Source: CANDYO01 sp964627795 (GTDB lineage Bacteria > Pseudomonadota > Alphaproteobacteria > Rickettsiales > CANDYO01). From it: DNA of 64,000 nt. Below are positions 46,228 to 56,300 of the stretch, one piece after another. Each line of letters opens with the position of its first letter. The first letter of the stretch is position 1. Both the position numbers and the translations under genes were made by a program. The stretch spans positions 124,001-188,000 of the forward strand of contig CAZVLF010000003.1 in the NCBI GenBank assembly GCA_964627795.1, read 5' to 3'. The notes beneath the pieces are model-generated. The model searched no databases and was not told the DNA's origin. It saw nothing but the letters and a program-made list of their open reading frames with translations.

Positions 46228-47052
46228 TTAATCTACTGAATAATATCCAAGATCTAGCTTAATTAACTCGATAGCTAATTCTTGACTATCTATAGTGCTA
46301 CTAAAATCTTTAACATCATTAAAGTGTCCTGGAAGAACTTCTCCATACTTCTTAAGAATAAGGGATTCTGGAGTCATAACCCTAGTTAACCAATATGAAT
46401 ATACATCATAGTCTTCACTTAATAATATAGTTGAAACTTCGGTGTGCAAATCTTTTAATAATACGATTATTCCTCCATCCCCCTCAGAACAAAGCTTCTT
46501 TATATTTGAAGCGAATACTGTGTTTCTATCTGTAATAAATTTATGCTTTAGAATCATACTTACAAAAAGCTTTGTACCTCTACCGTAAGAAAAGCTATCC
46601 ATTTCGTTAGTTGATATCACCTCATTTAGGTTTTTATTCATAAAAAACTTATGTGAAGTAATACTAGAAAATTTTTTATATGAATCATGGAATTTCTTCT
46701 TTAAGCTTGAGTAAGCACCAAAATCCTGCATATCTATTGAATTTAACGAGAAATTTAGATTTTTTGCCATCTTTAAAAAGCTATAAGTTGAAGTAAAAAA
46801 TTTGCGTGTGATACTTTGATGCGTATTAGATTCTTTATTGTGAGATGTTTGATCATTTACAATAGCTCCTACTGCACGCAATCCATAAAAATCTAGTAAT
46901 TCAATGTTTTCTTTATCTTCTGCTTCGTCTATAGCAACTTTATTAAAATTAAGTTCCTTTAAAGCTGGAAGAAGTTTTAATAAAATATTTCTCGAGTAAC
47001 TATCTTGTATACCATAATATACAATCACTATTGGACAATTTTCTTTGGTCAT
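46228..47052 (-). CDS. Hypothetical 274-aa protein
   Basis: A soluble alpha/beta-looking protein. It starts with a beta strand and loop (CPIVIVYYGIQDSYSRNIL), continues with AIDEAEDKENIELLDFYGLR and has a mid-part of helices; a strand-rich region follows (GGIIVLLKDLHTEVSTILLS). There is no signal peptide or membrane span and I recognise no family. It stands alone between non-coding regions of 300 and 690 bases. The intact frame and normal composition support a real gene; function unknown. Confidence 0.55.
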   Translation of the reverse strand: MTKENCPIVIVYYGIQDSYSRNILLKLLPALKELNFNKVAIDEAEDKENIELLDFYGLRAVGAIVNDQTSHNKESNTHQSITRKFFTSTYSFLKMAKNLNFSLNSIDMQDFGAYSSLKKKFHDSYKKFSSITSHKFFMNKNLNEVISTNEMDSFSYGRGTKLFVSMILKHKFITDRNTVFASNIKKLCSEGDGGIIVLLKDLHTEVSTILLSEDYDVYSYWLTRVMTPESLILKKYGEVLPGHFNDVKDFSSTIDSQELAIELIKLDLGYYSVD

Positions 47053-47744
47053 ATTATCTCTAATAAGTTAAGGTTTTAATGCATATTAAAGTCTTAATGC
47101 AATTTCGTCAATAAATTAATTTAATTGCTGTGCAAATTTATAAAAAAAATGAAATTTAATACCAAATGATTGACAAGTTGAAATACGAGCATCAAAGAGA
47201 TTGCAAATGATAAAATATACTCAAATTAAATTAAAAGAACGAGAGAATATATCTCAACTATTTAATTCTAAGCCGTTTTACTCATGAAGGTTTTTTGTAC
47301 TTTATACTTAGTTCTACTTGCGCATATTGTAATTTTATTTAATCTAAATTTATTTAACAAACACTTATGAAAATTATGTATTTAGCGATCAAATTTAAAG
47401 ATCAATTCCTTATCTTCTAACTTATAATAGCGTTGCTAATTGTTAGAGGGTTTTGGGATAAAAATAAATGTTAACTCTATTTTAAAATTTAGATTTTCTT
47501 CAAAGTTAAAATGTAGTGCTTTATAATTAAATCCTAGCAAAAATATATTCTATTTCATTATATTCATAACATCATATCCATAATTTGTAGGGAAGAAATT
47601 TTATGAGAATAAATTGAATATATAAGCTAATTTACTAATTTAATATTGCTTTAGTTATATGTTTAGAACTTAAAATATACTACTTTACATAAATATTATT
47701 TTATATTATCTCTATTTATTGAAATAATTAATAAATTATTCAAT
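47053..47744. other. Long non-coding stretch with a possible transposase fragment
   Basis: About 690 bases without an intact gene. At 47207-47287 a 26-codon ORF begins IKYTQIKLKERENISQLFNS, which resembles the N-terminus of IS30-type transposases (xYTQLTLEERxxI). If correct it is a dead fragment, as no other IS part or inverted repeat was found. The remainder shows nothing that I can name. Confidence 0.4.
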
Positions 47745-48668
47745 ATGATTATACCTTCTTTATATAACGTTGTTATTTTCTCAAGTTCATTATCTATGTT
47801 AGCATGTGCAATGAATTATGTGTTAAAAGTTTCAAAAACAAATTTTACCTTTGCACTAAGTGGTGGATCACCAGAAATATCATTTGAACATGCAGTTACT
47901 TTATTTGGAAAAATCTCTTTGAGCTCACAAAAATTTTATGAAGAACTTAATAAATATTCATATAACCCAAATAAAATAAGTGAGTTTGGAATTTTATTAA
48001 AAGACTTTGCAACTGAGTATGATATTCAATTTATAAATAAAATAGGAATTCAAAATTTTATTGAGCTTGCTAATGACATTATAGATTATAATTTTGATAA
48101 TGTTAAAGGTTTTAAACATGCTAAAGACTATACTATCAACTATAATGGTCTTTCATCAATTGATAAAGACATAATTGAGCTAAGTGCTGGTCTCTTTGCA
48201 GCATTTTTTTGTATACCTCTGGTGACCTCAATTTCAATAATGTATCAGCTGTTTAATTATTATAATTTTTTATCTTTAAAAATATATATAAGTAATTTAA
48301 TTGGTTTAAACATTAGTAAAAGCACAGAATTTGCCTTAAAAGTTGAAAAAGAAAATGTAGATTACATTCAAAATTTTGGCATTAAATATTTTTTTATAGA
48401 AGGAAGAAACTCTATTTTTGACAAAGTGAGTTTTCTTGGTAACTTAGCTGTATTAAATGAATATAATAAATTACAAAATTCTGATAATGCCTCTAAAATT
48501 ACTTCTCTTATTAAGAAAAGTTTTTTTTATTCCCCTTATAATATTGGCTTTCATATACTTGAAAGTTCTTCGTATTCTGATGAGGATATAAAAGAAGTAT
48601 TAGCATATGAACTTGCAAGTGCAATTAAAAATTTTAAAATTGAGCAATTTTCAAGCTTATCAATTAAG
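47745..48668 (+). CDS. Hypothetical protein running into an assembly gap
   Basis: At least 308 residues, open from ATG 47745 to the N run at 48669; the true C-terminus is unknown. The N-terminus has a hydrophobic helix (YNVVIFSSSLSMLACAMNYV) and a second membrane-like segment lies at about residues 145-170 (IIELSAGLFAAFFCIPLVTS). The remainder is helical and polar. No family is recognised. The short in-frame continuation after the gap (RGIIFKQ and stop) may or may not belong to it. Confidence 0.5.
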
Positions 48669-48678
48669 NNNNNNNNNN
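48669..48678. other. Assembly gap (10 N)
   Basis: Ten N bases, the usual filler for a gap of unknown or nominal size. Genes left and right of it may not be true neighbours, and the gene at 47745 is cut here. Confidence 0.99.
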
Positions 48679-48748
48679 GCAGAGGCATAATTTTTAAACA
48701 GTAAAATGAACGGAAAAGGCAAAATTACATTTATTAGGTAAATTTGAT

Positions 48749-49021
48749 ATGGTAAGGATAATAAAATATTCAGGAAATCATAGCCTTAAAATAATTGAAT
48801 TTTTAAAAGAAGCTAAAATTGATTTTAGCAAATTAAATAGAATAGATATTCTTGAAATATCTGAAGCTATAACTTCAAATAATTTAGAATTTTTAGCAGA
48901 ACTAAGAACTGTTAATTCTAGAGTTGATTGCGATTTAGCTAATATAGGTGCAGTTAACTTATATGAAGTTTATGATAAGTGTTTGTTATATGGCCTAAAT
49001 AATGATGTTTGTTTAGTTTAG
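48749..49021 (+). CDS. Small hypothetical protein
   Basis: A 90-residue soluble ORF (RIIKYSGNHSLKIIEFLKEA, LDILEISEAITSNNLEFLAE) with leucine-rich helices resembling a short helical-repeat piece. It lies just after the assembly gap and could be a fragment of a larger protein. The start has no strong ribosome site. No family is recognised. Confidence 0.4.
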   Translation: MVRIIKYSGNHSLKIIEFLKEAKIDFSKLNRIDILEISEAITSNNLEFLAELRTVNSRVDCDLANIGAVNLYEVYDKCLLYGLNNDVCLV

Positions 49022-49087
49022 GATAGCTAGTTTTTTAAAATCTAACAACAATATTCTTATCATGGTTAAGCTATTAGTAAAGTTCTT

Positions 49088-50377
49088 CTATTTATTATGA
49101 CTATTTAAAAAAACACCTTTCTTTTTAGGAGACAATATGTTTTTCGCTGTTTTAATACTGTATGCCATCATATTTCCTATTACCATAATTAGAGCTGCAG
49201 TTGCTGCTAAATCCCTATAATTCATGTCGCTTTGAGTTTTAATATTATTATTTTTTTGAGTAGGGCTATTATTTATATATGACATATTATAGTTTTGATC
49301 ATGATGAGGTTGGAACGTGCTATATTCAGAAATGGTAGCCATTTGCTGAGAAACTGACTTTATGCCATAATAAGGAGCTAAAAATATATTAGATAATGAT
49401 TTGGATAAATGATATGCCTGTATTCTTGTCCCGGGATACATATTATTACCATAAAATTCATATAGATGATTAGATGGTAGTCCTGTAGCGGCGTTAAGTG
49501 TTTTATCAACAAAATCAGCACAATTTGATCCAATTAATCTATATTCTAACCCTTTTATATTGCCAAGAGAAGCATCTTCAATATAAGAATAAACTTTATG
49601 TGCTTCTTGTTCTGTTAAAGTATATTTCTTAGAAGCAACTGTTTGGCGTTCAAAGCAATCTTCGAATGCATCAGGTACTGAATGAGGCTCAGCTCCATAT
49701 TGTAAAGTTTTAGGATATATACCACATGCAGATTCTTTTCTAATTTCATAACGGCCTGAATTAGGCTCTCGTGAATTTAAGCCACTTATAGCAGCACCTA
49801 ATTTGTACAAAATGTATGGCTCTCTACCTTTATTCTGATCAAGTTCTCTATCCTTTAATACTCCATGAATTGAAGATGTAACTAAAGGGTAGGCAATGGC
49901 TGAAGTTATCCAGCTGGGATTAAGGCTAACAATTGTTCCAAGGCCTGCTGCATTTGCAAGAGCAAGATTATATGCAATTAAGTCTTTTTCTGCACTTGGG
50001 TAAAGTTTTGGATACATTCCAACACCAACAAATGCAATATTACCATTCTGACAATTTTTACATGATAACACCAAATAAGCGTGACCAGTTTTATGGTATA
50101 CAGTGATTTCATTTTTAATTTCAGCTCCGCGAGATAAGCAAAAATTAGCCAATCGTAGCTTTCCTTCCATACCTTGAGGAATTTGTTCAGGATTTACGGC
50201 TAAAAGAGCCTCCAGGACATGCTGGGGTGAAATATTATGTTTAGGATTGCTTATTAAATTGTCAATAAATGTTTCAAAATTCTCTAAAGTAGATGACTCA
50301 TTCAATGTACGCAGTTGTTTTAATGCTTCATTAGTTAATTTAGGTGGCCTGCTATCATTTTTCTTATTTTTACCCAT
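49088..50377 (-). CDS. Hypothetical protein with papain/NlpC-like His and Cys motifs
   Basis: A 429-residue protein without signal peptide. Two motifs suggest a permuted papain-like (NlpC/P60 superfamily, DUF4105-like) fold: a His in HKTGHAYLVLSCKN near residue 100 and a Cys in LIGSNCADFVDKTLNAATGL near residue 285, as in ...rNCt.fv... of that group. Between them are Gly/Ala-rich, partly hydrophobic stretches (LALANAAGLGTIVSL). A single C-terminal membrane helix is likely (DLAATAALIMVIGNMMAYSI, about residues 388-408). It could be a tail-anchored cysteine peptidase or acyltransferase effector; that is inference. It stands alone on the minus strand. Confidence 0.55.
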   Translation of the reverse strand: MGKNKKNDSRPPKLTNEALKQLRTLNESSTLENFETFIDNLISNPKHNISPQHVLEALLAVNPEQIPQGMEGKLRLANFCLSRGAEIKNEITVYHKTGHAYLVLSCKNCQNGNIAFVGVGMYPKLYPSAEKDLIAYNLALANAAGLGTIVSLNPSWITSAIAYPLVTSSIHGVLKDRELDQNKGREPYILYKLGAAISGLNSREPNSGRYEIRKESACGIYPKTLQYGAEPHSVPDAFEDCFERQTVASKKYTLTEQEAHKVYSYIEDASLGNIKGLEYRLIGSNCADFVDKTLNAATGLPSNHLYEFYGNNMYPGTRIQAYHLSKSLSNIFLAPYYGIKSVSQQMATISEYSTFQPHHDQNYNMSYINNSPTQKNNNIKTQSDMNYRDLAATAALIMVIGNMMAYSIKTAKNILSPKKKGVFLNSHNK

Positions 50378-50688
50378 AAGTTCCTTCTATGCATTATCAA
50401 ATTTTTAAATAATACGATAAACTTATTAATTTAGTGTTAATTAGAAATAAAAATTATGATCAATAAAAACTCTTTTCTTTTGCTATTATTTAAATCTAAC
50501 TTAAGTGATTTTTTATCACTTTTATAAACTCATAAAATTTAACTATATTCTAGATTTCTATAGGGTTAAGTCGATTAATTAAATCATTATCCGTTTTAGA
50601 AAAAAACTTAACGATATGATAATACAGCCTGGTATTTTTATATTTAATAAATTTAAATAGTATTTTCTACTCGCTGATCTCAATATCA
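50378..50688. other. Intergenic, nothing identified
   Basis: About 310 AT-rich bases between the preceding minus-strand gene and an MFS fragment. The last 60 bases may be decayed MFS coding sequence. No RNA or hairpin is evident. Confidence 0.4.
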
Positions 50689-50943
50689 ATGCTATCTTTT
50701 CTTACTGGGATATGCTGGGGAGGAGGCAATTTATTGGTGTATAATTTATTCCCTAGCTCTATACGATATAGTGGTGTGGCTTTTAGTGATAGTATAGGTA
50801 GGATTTTATTTTCTGCACCAATTCCTTTTATGTGCAGTTACTTCACAAGTTCTTTTGGATATATATCTTCAGGCTTAGTTCCTATAGCATTTATTTCGCT
50901 TATTTTCACTGCACAGCATTTCATCTATGATAAGCGTATTTAA
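50689..50943 (+). pseudogene. C-terminal fragment of an MFS (ProP-like) permease
   Basis: An 84-residue ORF consisting of the last three helices of a major facilitator transporter: LTGICWGGGNLLVYNLFPSS, then IRYSGVAFSDSIGRILFSAP and FGYISSGLVPIAFISLIFTA. The motif LFPxxIRYSGVAF is typical of the metabolite:H+ symporter (ProP/KgtP) branch. The N-terminal nine or so helices are absent, so this is a remnant. Confidence 0.8.
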
Positions 50944-51060
50944 AACTATAAGTGCAAAACAAAGGGCTATTCTACGTATACTATACGGATAGTTTTATTT
51001 ATAAAATATACTAACCTTATCATATAAATATTAATTTTTAAGAAAAGCTAGAGGATAATT

Positions 51061-51663
51061 ATGGGAGGAAGTTGGGTAGCACCGCATTTAGCCGATATAA
51101 GAGAAAATATAGCTAAGTTATAATAACTCCTCTAGAACTTACAGAACCTGCATGTATGATCTTAGGTTTATAGGAAATATCCAATTAAATAACCAAATAG
51201 AGTTATTTTGTAAAACCTCTATTATTGATAATGCAAAATTTAGTGGAAATGGAAGTTTATTTTTAAATCCTGATTATAAAGAATATAAACATACTTTAGG
51301 ATATTTTAGAAATAGTGATCTTAACTACCTTACTTTGCATAATGTAAATAATATATGGTTTAGTGGCGATATTAAGGCAAATTCAATAGAGATTATTGGC
51401 ACTAGTCTTCCTTTGTTACCTGAAAATTACTGTACATTTAACCATGGTACTAAATCAACTTTAACTATAAGCTCAAAATTATCAATTAATAATGTAAATT
51501 GTATTAACATCCAAGGCTCAGTATATGCTCCAGGAATTTCTATTTCTGCTAACAAGCAAGCAGAAATTTATATAGCACCTAATGCTCAGCTTCAAGGACT
51601 AAATGAAATGCATTTTAGTAGTGGAGAAAATGTATTACACCTAAATTATGGCTCAATTTATAG
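51061..51663 (+). pseudogene. Beta-helix exoprotein remnant (TpsA/adhesin-like)
   Basis: A 20-codon ORF at 51061 (GGSWVAPHLADIRENIAKL, with GAGG before it) precedes a 195-codon ORF at 51152-51739. The latter reads as a right-handed beta-helix: NIQLNNQIELFCKTSIIDNA, SGDIKANSIEIIGTSLPLL, ISSKLSINNVNCINIQGSVY and APGISISANKQAEIYIAP. This rhythm is typical of TpsA and autotransporter passengers. The coding character ends near 51663, where a different reading frame takes over with unrelated sequence. There is no signal peptide. It could be the decayed substrate of the TpsB at 44-46 kb; that is inference. Confidence 0.55.
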
Positions 51664-52134
51664 CAAAAATTTATTGATACAAAAATTACAAATGAGTTTA
51701 ATAATATATTATCTAAATTTCTCCATTCTCAAGAACTAATAAAACTTGTTGATAAAGATTTGAGTAAAAATGAAATATATATTACTAAATCACAGATTAT
51801 ACTTGAGAAAGAGTTTTTAAATAATATTGAAGAGTTAAAGAACCGCGGTTATCATAGTATAGATCTCTCTCACCCGATTAATACTACAAAAATATCTAAC
51901 AATAATGCTTCCCTTAAATCTTTGTCTTCTAAGTTATCTAGGATGTCACCAGTTGATGCTAAGAATTTACTAGAGAAGATTGCCAGCTCGATATTAGGGA
52001 AAAATCATACTCATACTTTAATTGCAGAGCAGGAATAAGCTGTTAGAAAGTTGCTAGGAGGAAAAGATATTGTTGCTTTAAGTGGTATGCCAGGGACTAG
52101 TAAAAGTAAATGCATATTCTATTCTTTCTCTTGA
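51664..52134 (+). pseudogene. TraA-type relaxase/helicase fragment
   Basis: One frame from 51664 to TGA 52132-52134, broken only by TAA at 52036, gives about 155 codons. It starts with a helical segment (TNEFNNILSKFLHSQELIKL) and EIYITKSQIILEKEFLNNIE. After the stop it reads AVRKLLGGKDIVALSGMPGT followed by SKSK, a Walker A-like loop (GMPGTSKSK). This order matches the junction before the helicase domain in Ti-type TraA/MobA relaxases of conjugative elements, common in Rickettsiales. Everything else of the roughly 1000-residue protein is missing, so it marks a lost integrative element. The family call rests on this motif order only. Confidence 0.6.
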
Positions 52135-52245
52135 TATATTATTAGGGTTAGTGTGATAAGCACCATATAAAGATATCAAGAACTTTATATAACTTATTAG
52201 TTCTTCTGAATGCCATGCTATATCAAATAATATACGCTTTATTGT

Positions 52246-52359
52246 TCATAACTTATAATAAGCCAAGTAATTATAATCAATCACTATTTCTTCATTGCTA
52301 TCTATATCTTTTATGGTCCATTGACCACCACTCTTTTCTATTAATTTATATTTAGTCAT
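52246..52359 (-). CDS. Tiny ORF, doubtful
   Basis: A 37-codon ORF on the reverse strand (TKYKLIEKSGGQWTIKDIDS ending YNYLAYYKL). The coding-like pattern continues after its TGA, so it may be the start of a broken gene. Nothing is recognised, and it lies in a 340-base stretch between two remnants. Confidence 0.25.
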   Translation of the reverse strand: MTKYKLIEKSGGQWTIKDIDSNEEIVIDYNYLAYYKL

Positions 52360-52470
52360 TATTTTTTCTATTTGGATTGTTTATTGCAAAAAAGACTATT
52401 AACTTGAAGCTAAGGATAAATTATAAATATGTCATTACTTGTTAATAATTATGTTTAAGCAGTTATATGA

Positions 52471-53117
52471 GCAAATACAAGTATATATGAGTATTCTCAG
52501 TATCTTAAAAAAAATGGTTTTACTTATGGAAAGATAGCATATGATATGTCTCAAGGAAAGGGATATTCTGGAGAGTGTTTTGACATATATTTAAGTTATG
52601 CTATGGCCAAGGAACATCCTGAATGGAGCGAAACTAAAAAGCTAGAAATTCGTTCATCAATTGTAGCAAATCTAGTCTACCAAGACGCATATTTAAGATT
52701 AAGAGCGTTTAATTCTCAAGAAAAAGGATATCTTACAACTAATACTATTGCTCACTATCACTAAAAGTTTTTGAAACCGTTGGTCTTTCACGTGAAGCTT
52801 GGGGAGGGGCCTTATTGCAGGAATTTAGTGGAGATAGGCATTGGATGACAACATATAATTTTTTGGCATTGATGTACAGCAAGTTAATTTGGCCAAAGCA
52901 ATTTATAAACAGTGAAGTTTCAAACGGTGTGGATGCAAGAAAATCTACTGAATATTTCTTAATGACTTCTAAAGTTATAGTAGATAAAAATTATGATGTG
53001 ATAAAAGATTCTAGTATTAAAAAAATTAAAACTTATGGAGCTATTTTAGAGAATTCAGATATAGAATCTTTTACTCTAGAGGATATAGCTACGGTATTAA
53101 GTTCTTTAAAAGGATGA
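52471..53117 (+). pseudogene. Frameshifted unknown gene
   Basis: Two ORFs in different frames look like one protein. The first (open from 52471, Met at 52546) includes YLKKNGFTYGKIAYDMSQGK and PEWSETKKLEIRSSIVANLV. After a frameshift at about 52745-52766 the second reads KVFETVGLSREAWGGALLQE and FSGDRHWMTTYNFLALMYSK, and ends at 53117. No family is recognised. Its position behind a TraA fragment suggests it was cargo of the same lost element. A 33-codon ORF at 53194-53295 (GILILALDEESRGKASEKYI) may be a further piece. Confidence 0.55.
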
Positions 53118-53358
53118 CAAAGATTTACAGGAAACATTTATAAAATAGATCTAATAAAAATATAAATACAAAGTTTGCTTTCATTACCATTGTATGGCTG
53201 GAATCTTAATACTTGCTTTAGACGAGGAATCAAGAGGAAAGGCTTCCGAAAAGTACATTTTCTGGATACAAGAATTGGGTATGAAAAATAGCTAAAATTT
53301 TAATTGATTTAGGTTTATTTTTAATTAAAATAATTTTTTTTAACTAATAGATTATTAA

Positions 53359-56300
53359 ATGCCAAGCTTAAATATATCGGAAGAAGACCTAGATTCACTT
53401 GCTGTAGAGTCATTAATTTCTCCTGCTGCAGCTCTTGCTTTTTTAAGATACTTCATTAATGATGATGATCATATTGCGGTTCATATTGCAACAACAACTA
53501 GTCAACTTGCACAGGTTTTTTTAAATACCCTAACGGATCAAGGAAGAGAATTAACCAATGAAGAATTTTTTCGTGATATAATTGCCGGTGAAAGACCTAT
53601 AATACTTCGTAGAACAAAACATTTTGTAATTATAGAAATCTCAGGACCTACAGGCTCTCGTTATATTGGATTAAGTATTGAATTAGATGTTAATTTTACC
53701 GATGTGTATTCAAGCTGTGTAATAACTTATATTGATCCTTTAGGAATGCAAATAAATCAAGAACTAAAAGATCAAATAGAAACAGCTTTCCAAGCAGCTT
53801 TTAAAAAGGAAGCATCTAACTGGAATTATGTGACTCATACCTATATTGATCATTTAACAGGAGAAGAATTTTATGAAGATGATTATGAAAGCGAGCGCAA
53901 ATTTGATATATATTTTGATGATTTTATTTATGAAGGGGCTATTCAAGCTAGTAATGAGTTAAATTCAGGATTATTTTTAATATATTTACTTGTGTGCCTA
54001 AAAAATAACACACCTCTTATCTCATTAAAAAAAATTACCAATAAATTTGATGCCTCAAAAAAAATTGCAGAAAAATTAGCAGAAGTATTTTTATCAGCGT
54101 ATAAAAATAGTCAAAGTTTAGGAAAAGATCCAATAAGTTTAAATAAAATTGCTTTATCGTCTTTAATGGGTCCTACAAATTATCAATATGAAGAAAATCC
54201 TTTTAGATGGCAAATTCAAGAGCAGCAGGAATATTTCAAAGAATTATTAAATGATGCTCATTCGCTTGGTTTAGAAAAATTTCATGAGCTTTACCTTAAA
54301 ATTAAAAAAAATATAAGGCACTTAATTGATGATCGTACCCTAGATATTGTATGGCAAAAAATTATTGCTCAACTAAAACTGAAAATATATCAAGAAATTT
54401 TAAGCAGAGATGACGAACTTTTTTCTTTTGAGTCCTATACTCAATATAAAGATGATTACAAAGAAAAGCAAAGATTGATTAGAGAAAGAAAAGAAGATGA
54501 TTTTGAAGCAAACTACGGTGGGCTCGATGGAGCCGATAATCAATGGATGCGCTATGAAGAAGGATTAGATTCTGAATCAGGATCGGAATATGAAAACTCT
54601 AGCAGTACTTCATCCAGCAGCTCATCAAACGAAGACGATGACTATTACGATGAATATATTGAAAGTGAAAGTTCTAGCAGCAGCAGTTCATCAAAGAGAG
54701 ATGATGACATACAAGATGACTCAAGCGAATCAGATGATAGCTTTCCAGATATGGTTGATGATAGATTTATAAGAGAATATTCTGATGACTTACTTGGAGA
54801 CCTTGAAATTTATATAGATAACATCTGTGATGATAATGATAATTATCGATTTTGGGCAAGAAAAAAATTAGAAGAATATTGGGATGATAGTGAAGATATT
54901 AGTAAACCACTAGAGAAATTATTTTCTAAAACTAAAATAGATTCTATGATTGCAGAAGCAATCCAAAATTCTGACTTAATAAATTTATTATTTAAGAATA
55001 TTGATTTAGTAAGTGATGCTTTTAAAGAGTTTATTAACGCTGCTTTTCAAGAACATAATTTTACTTTTAATGATGTAAGGTCTATTAAAAATATTATATT
55101 AGTTATTAGAACTATACTAAATCCAATATTTTTAGGAAATTCTCCAGTCTATGATAGCATTTTAGCAAGCTTTTCTGAACCAATCAAAAAAGAATTATTA
55201 TTTTCCTTTAAAGATTTAAAACTTGACTTTATTGAGAAAGAATTTAATAAAGCCTCTGAAAGAGGTGACTATATTGAAATGCAAGCAATATGGTCTGTTT
55301 ATTCTAAATATAGAAAAGCTCTTTTTGAAAATAATCATGAAGATATAGACTTAAGTTTAATTCAAAAAGCAGTAGATCAACAGAAAAAATATAGTTTAAG
55401 ATTTTACCCAAGTCATAAGGTAACTAAAATTTCTACAAAAAATAGTGAATATGACTTATTGCCATCTGTTCAAGAGTTAGCAAAAGTTGCTAGAAAAACT
55501 AAAGATCTATTAGTAGAGAAAGTTAAGAAGCTAAAAAAACAACAACCTAACATTTTTATTCCTAAAATAGTTTTTCATGTGCAAAGGGATAGCTTAGATA
55601 AATTTATTGCCATAGAGTTAGACTTAAATTACCAAGCAAGGTTATTATCTAGGCATAATAATGATAAAGTTATGCAAAATCAAGACGAACAACACAAAAC
55701 AAAATCTAGAGAAGATAGTACGAATGGATGGGAAATACTGCAGGCAACCCTTGATGAAATTGACAGATCAGATTTTGAATATCAGGGGAAAATACAAGAT
55801 ATAAGATATATTGATCTCAGCTATTTTCAATGTAGTGAAAGAATATTTATAGAATTGCTTAAGAATGAAAGAAATCTTAAAGATATAGTTAAACTTCTTG
55901 TTGCTGAAATAATTGAACAATTTGAAATTAATAACCCTGAAGATTTATATTTATTTACTATTGACAGTATAAATTTTCTTGGGTTTTCTTCTAAAACTCC
56001 TTGTTCTTTATGTGGGCCTGCTTTGGTGTGGTTGCAAAATTCTTTTGCTAAAGATGAACCTTTAGGGATGCTAGTCAATATTATTAATAGTTTCTTTGAA
56101 AATAATCTAAGTCTTAGAACACAAGGGTTTAACCTTGAGTCCCAAACACAGGATTTCACCCAATTGGAAATTAATACAATAGTTTATGCTGATACTAATA
56201 GCCATAACCAAGCGGATGATTTAGCAGATAATCCCATAAGAAATAAATTTACCTCCCCAGAATATGCTCATAATCCTAAAGCAAAGTTAATATTACCAAA

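Noticed and set aside
47207..47287. Complete IS30-type insertion sequence
   Set aside because: Only 26 codons resemble the transposase start; no catalytic region or terminal inverted repeats were found.
54590..54772. Second-frame ORF within the poly-Ser region of the OTU protein
   Set aside because: It is only an alternative reading of the acidic Ser-rich coding sequence, with no start signal or family.
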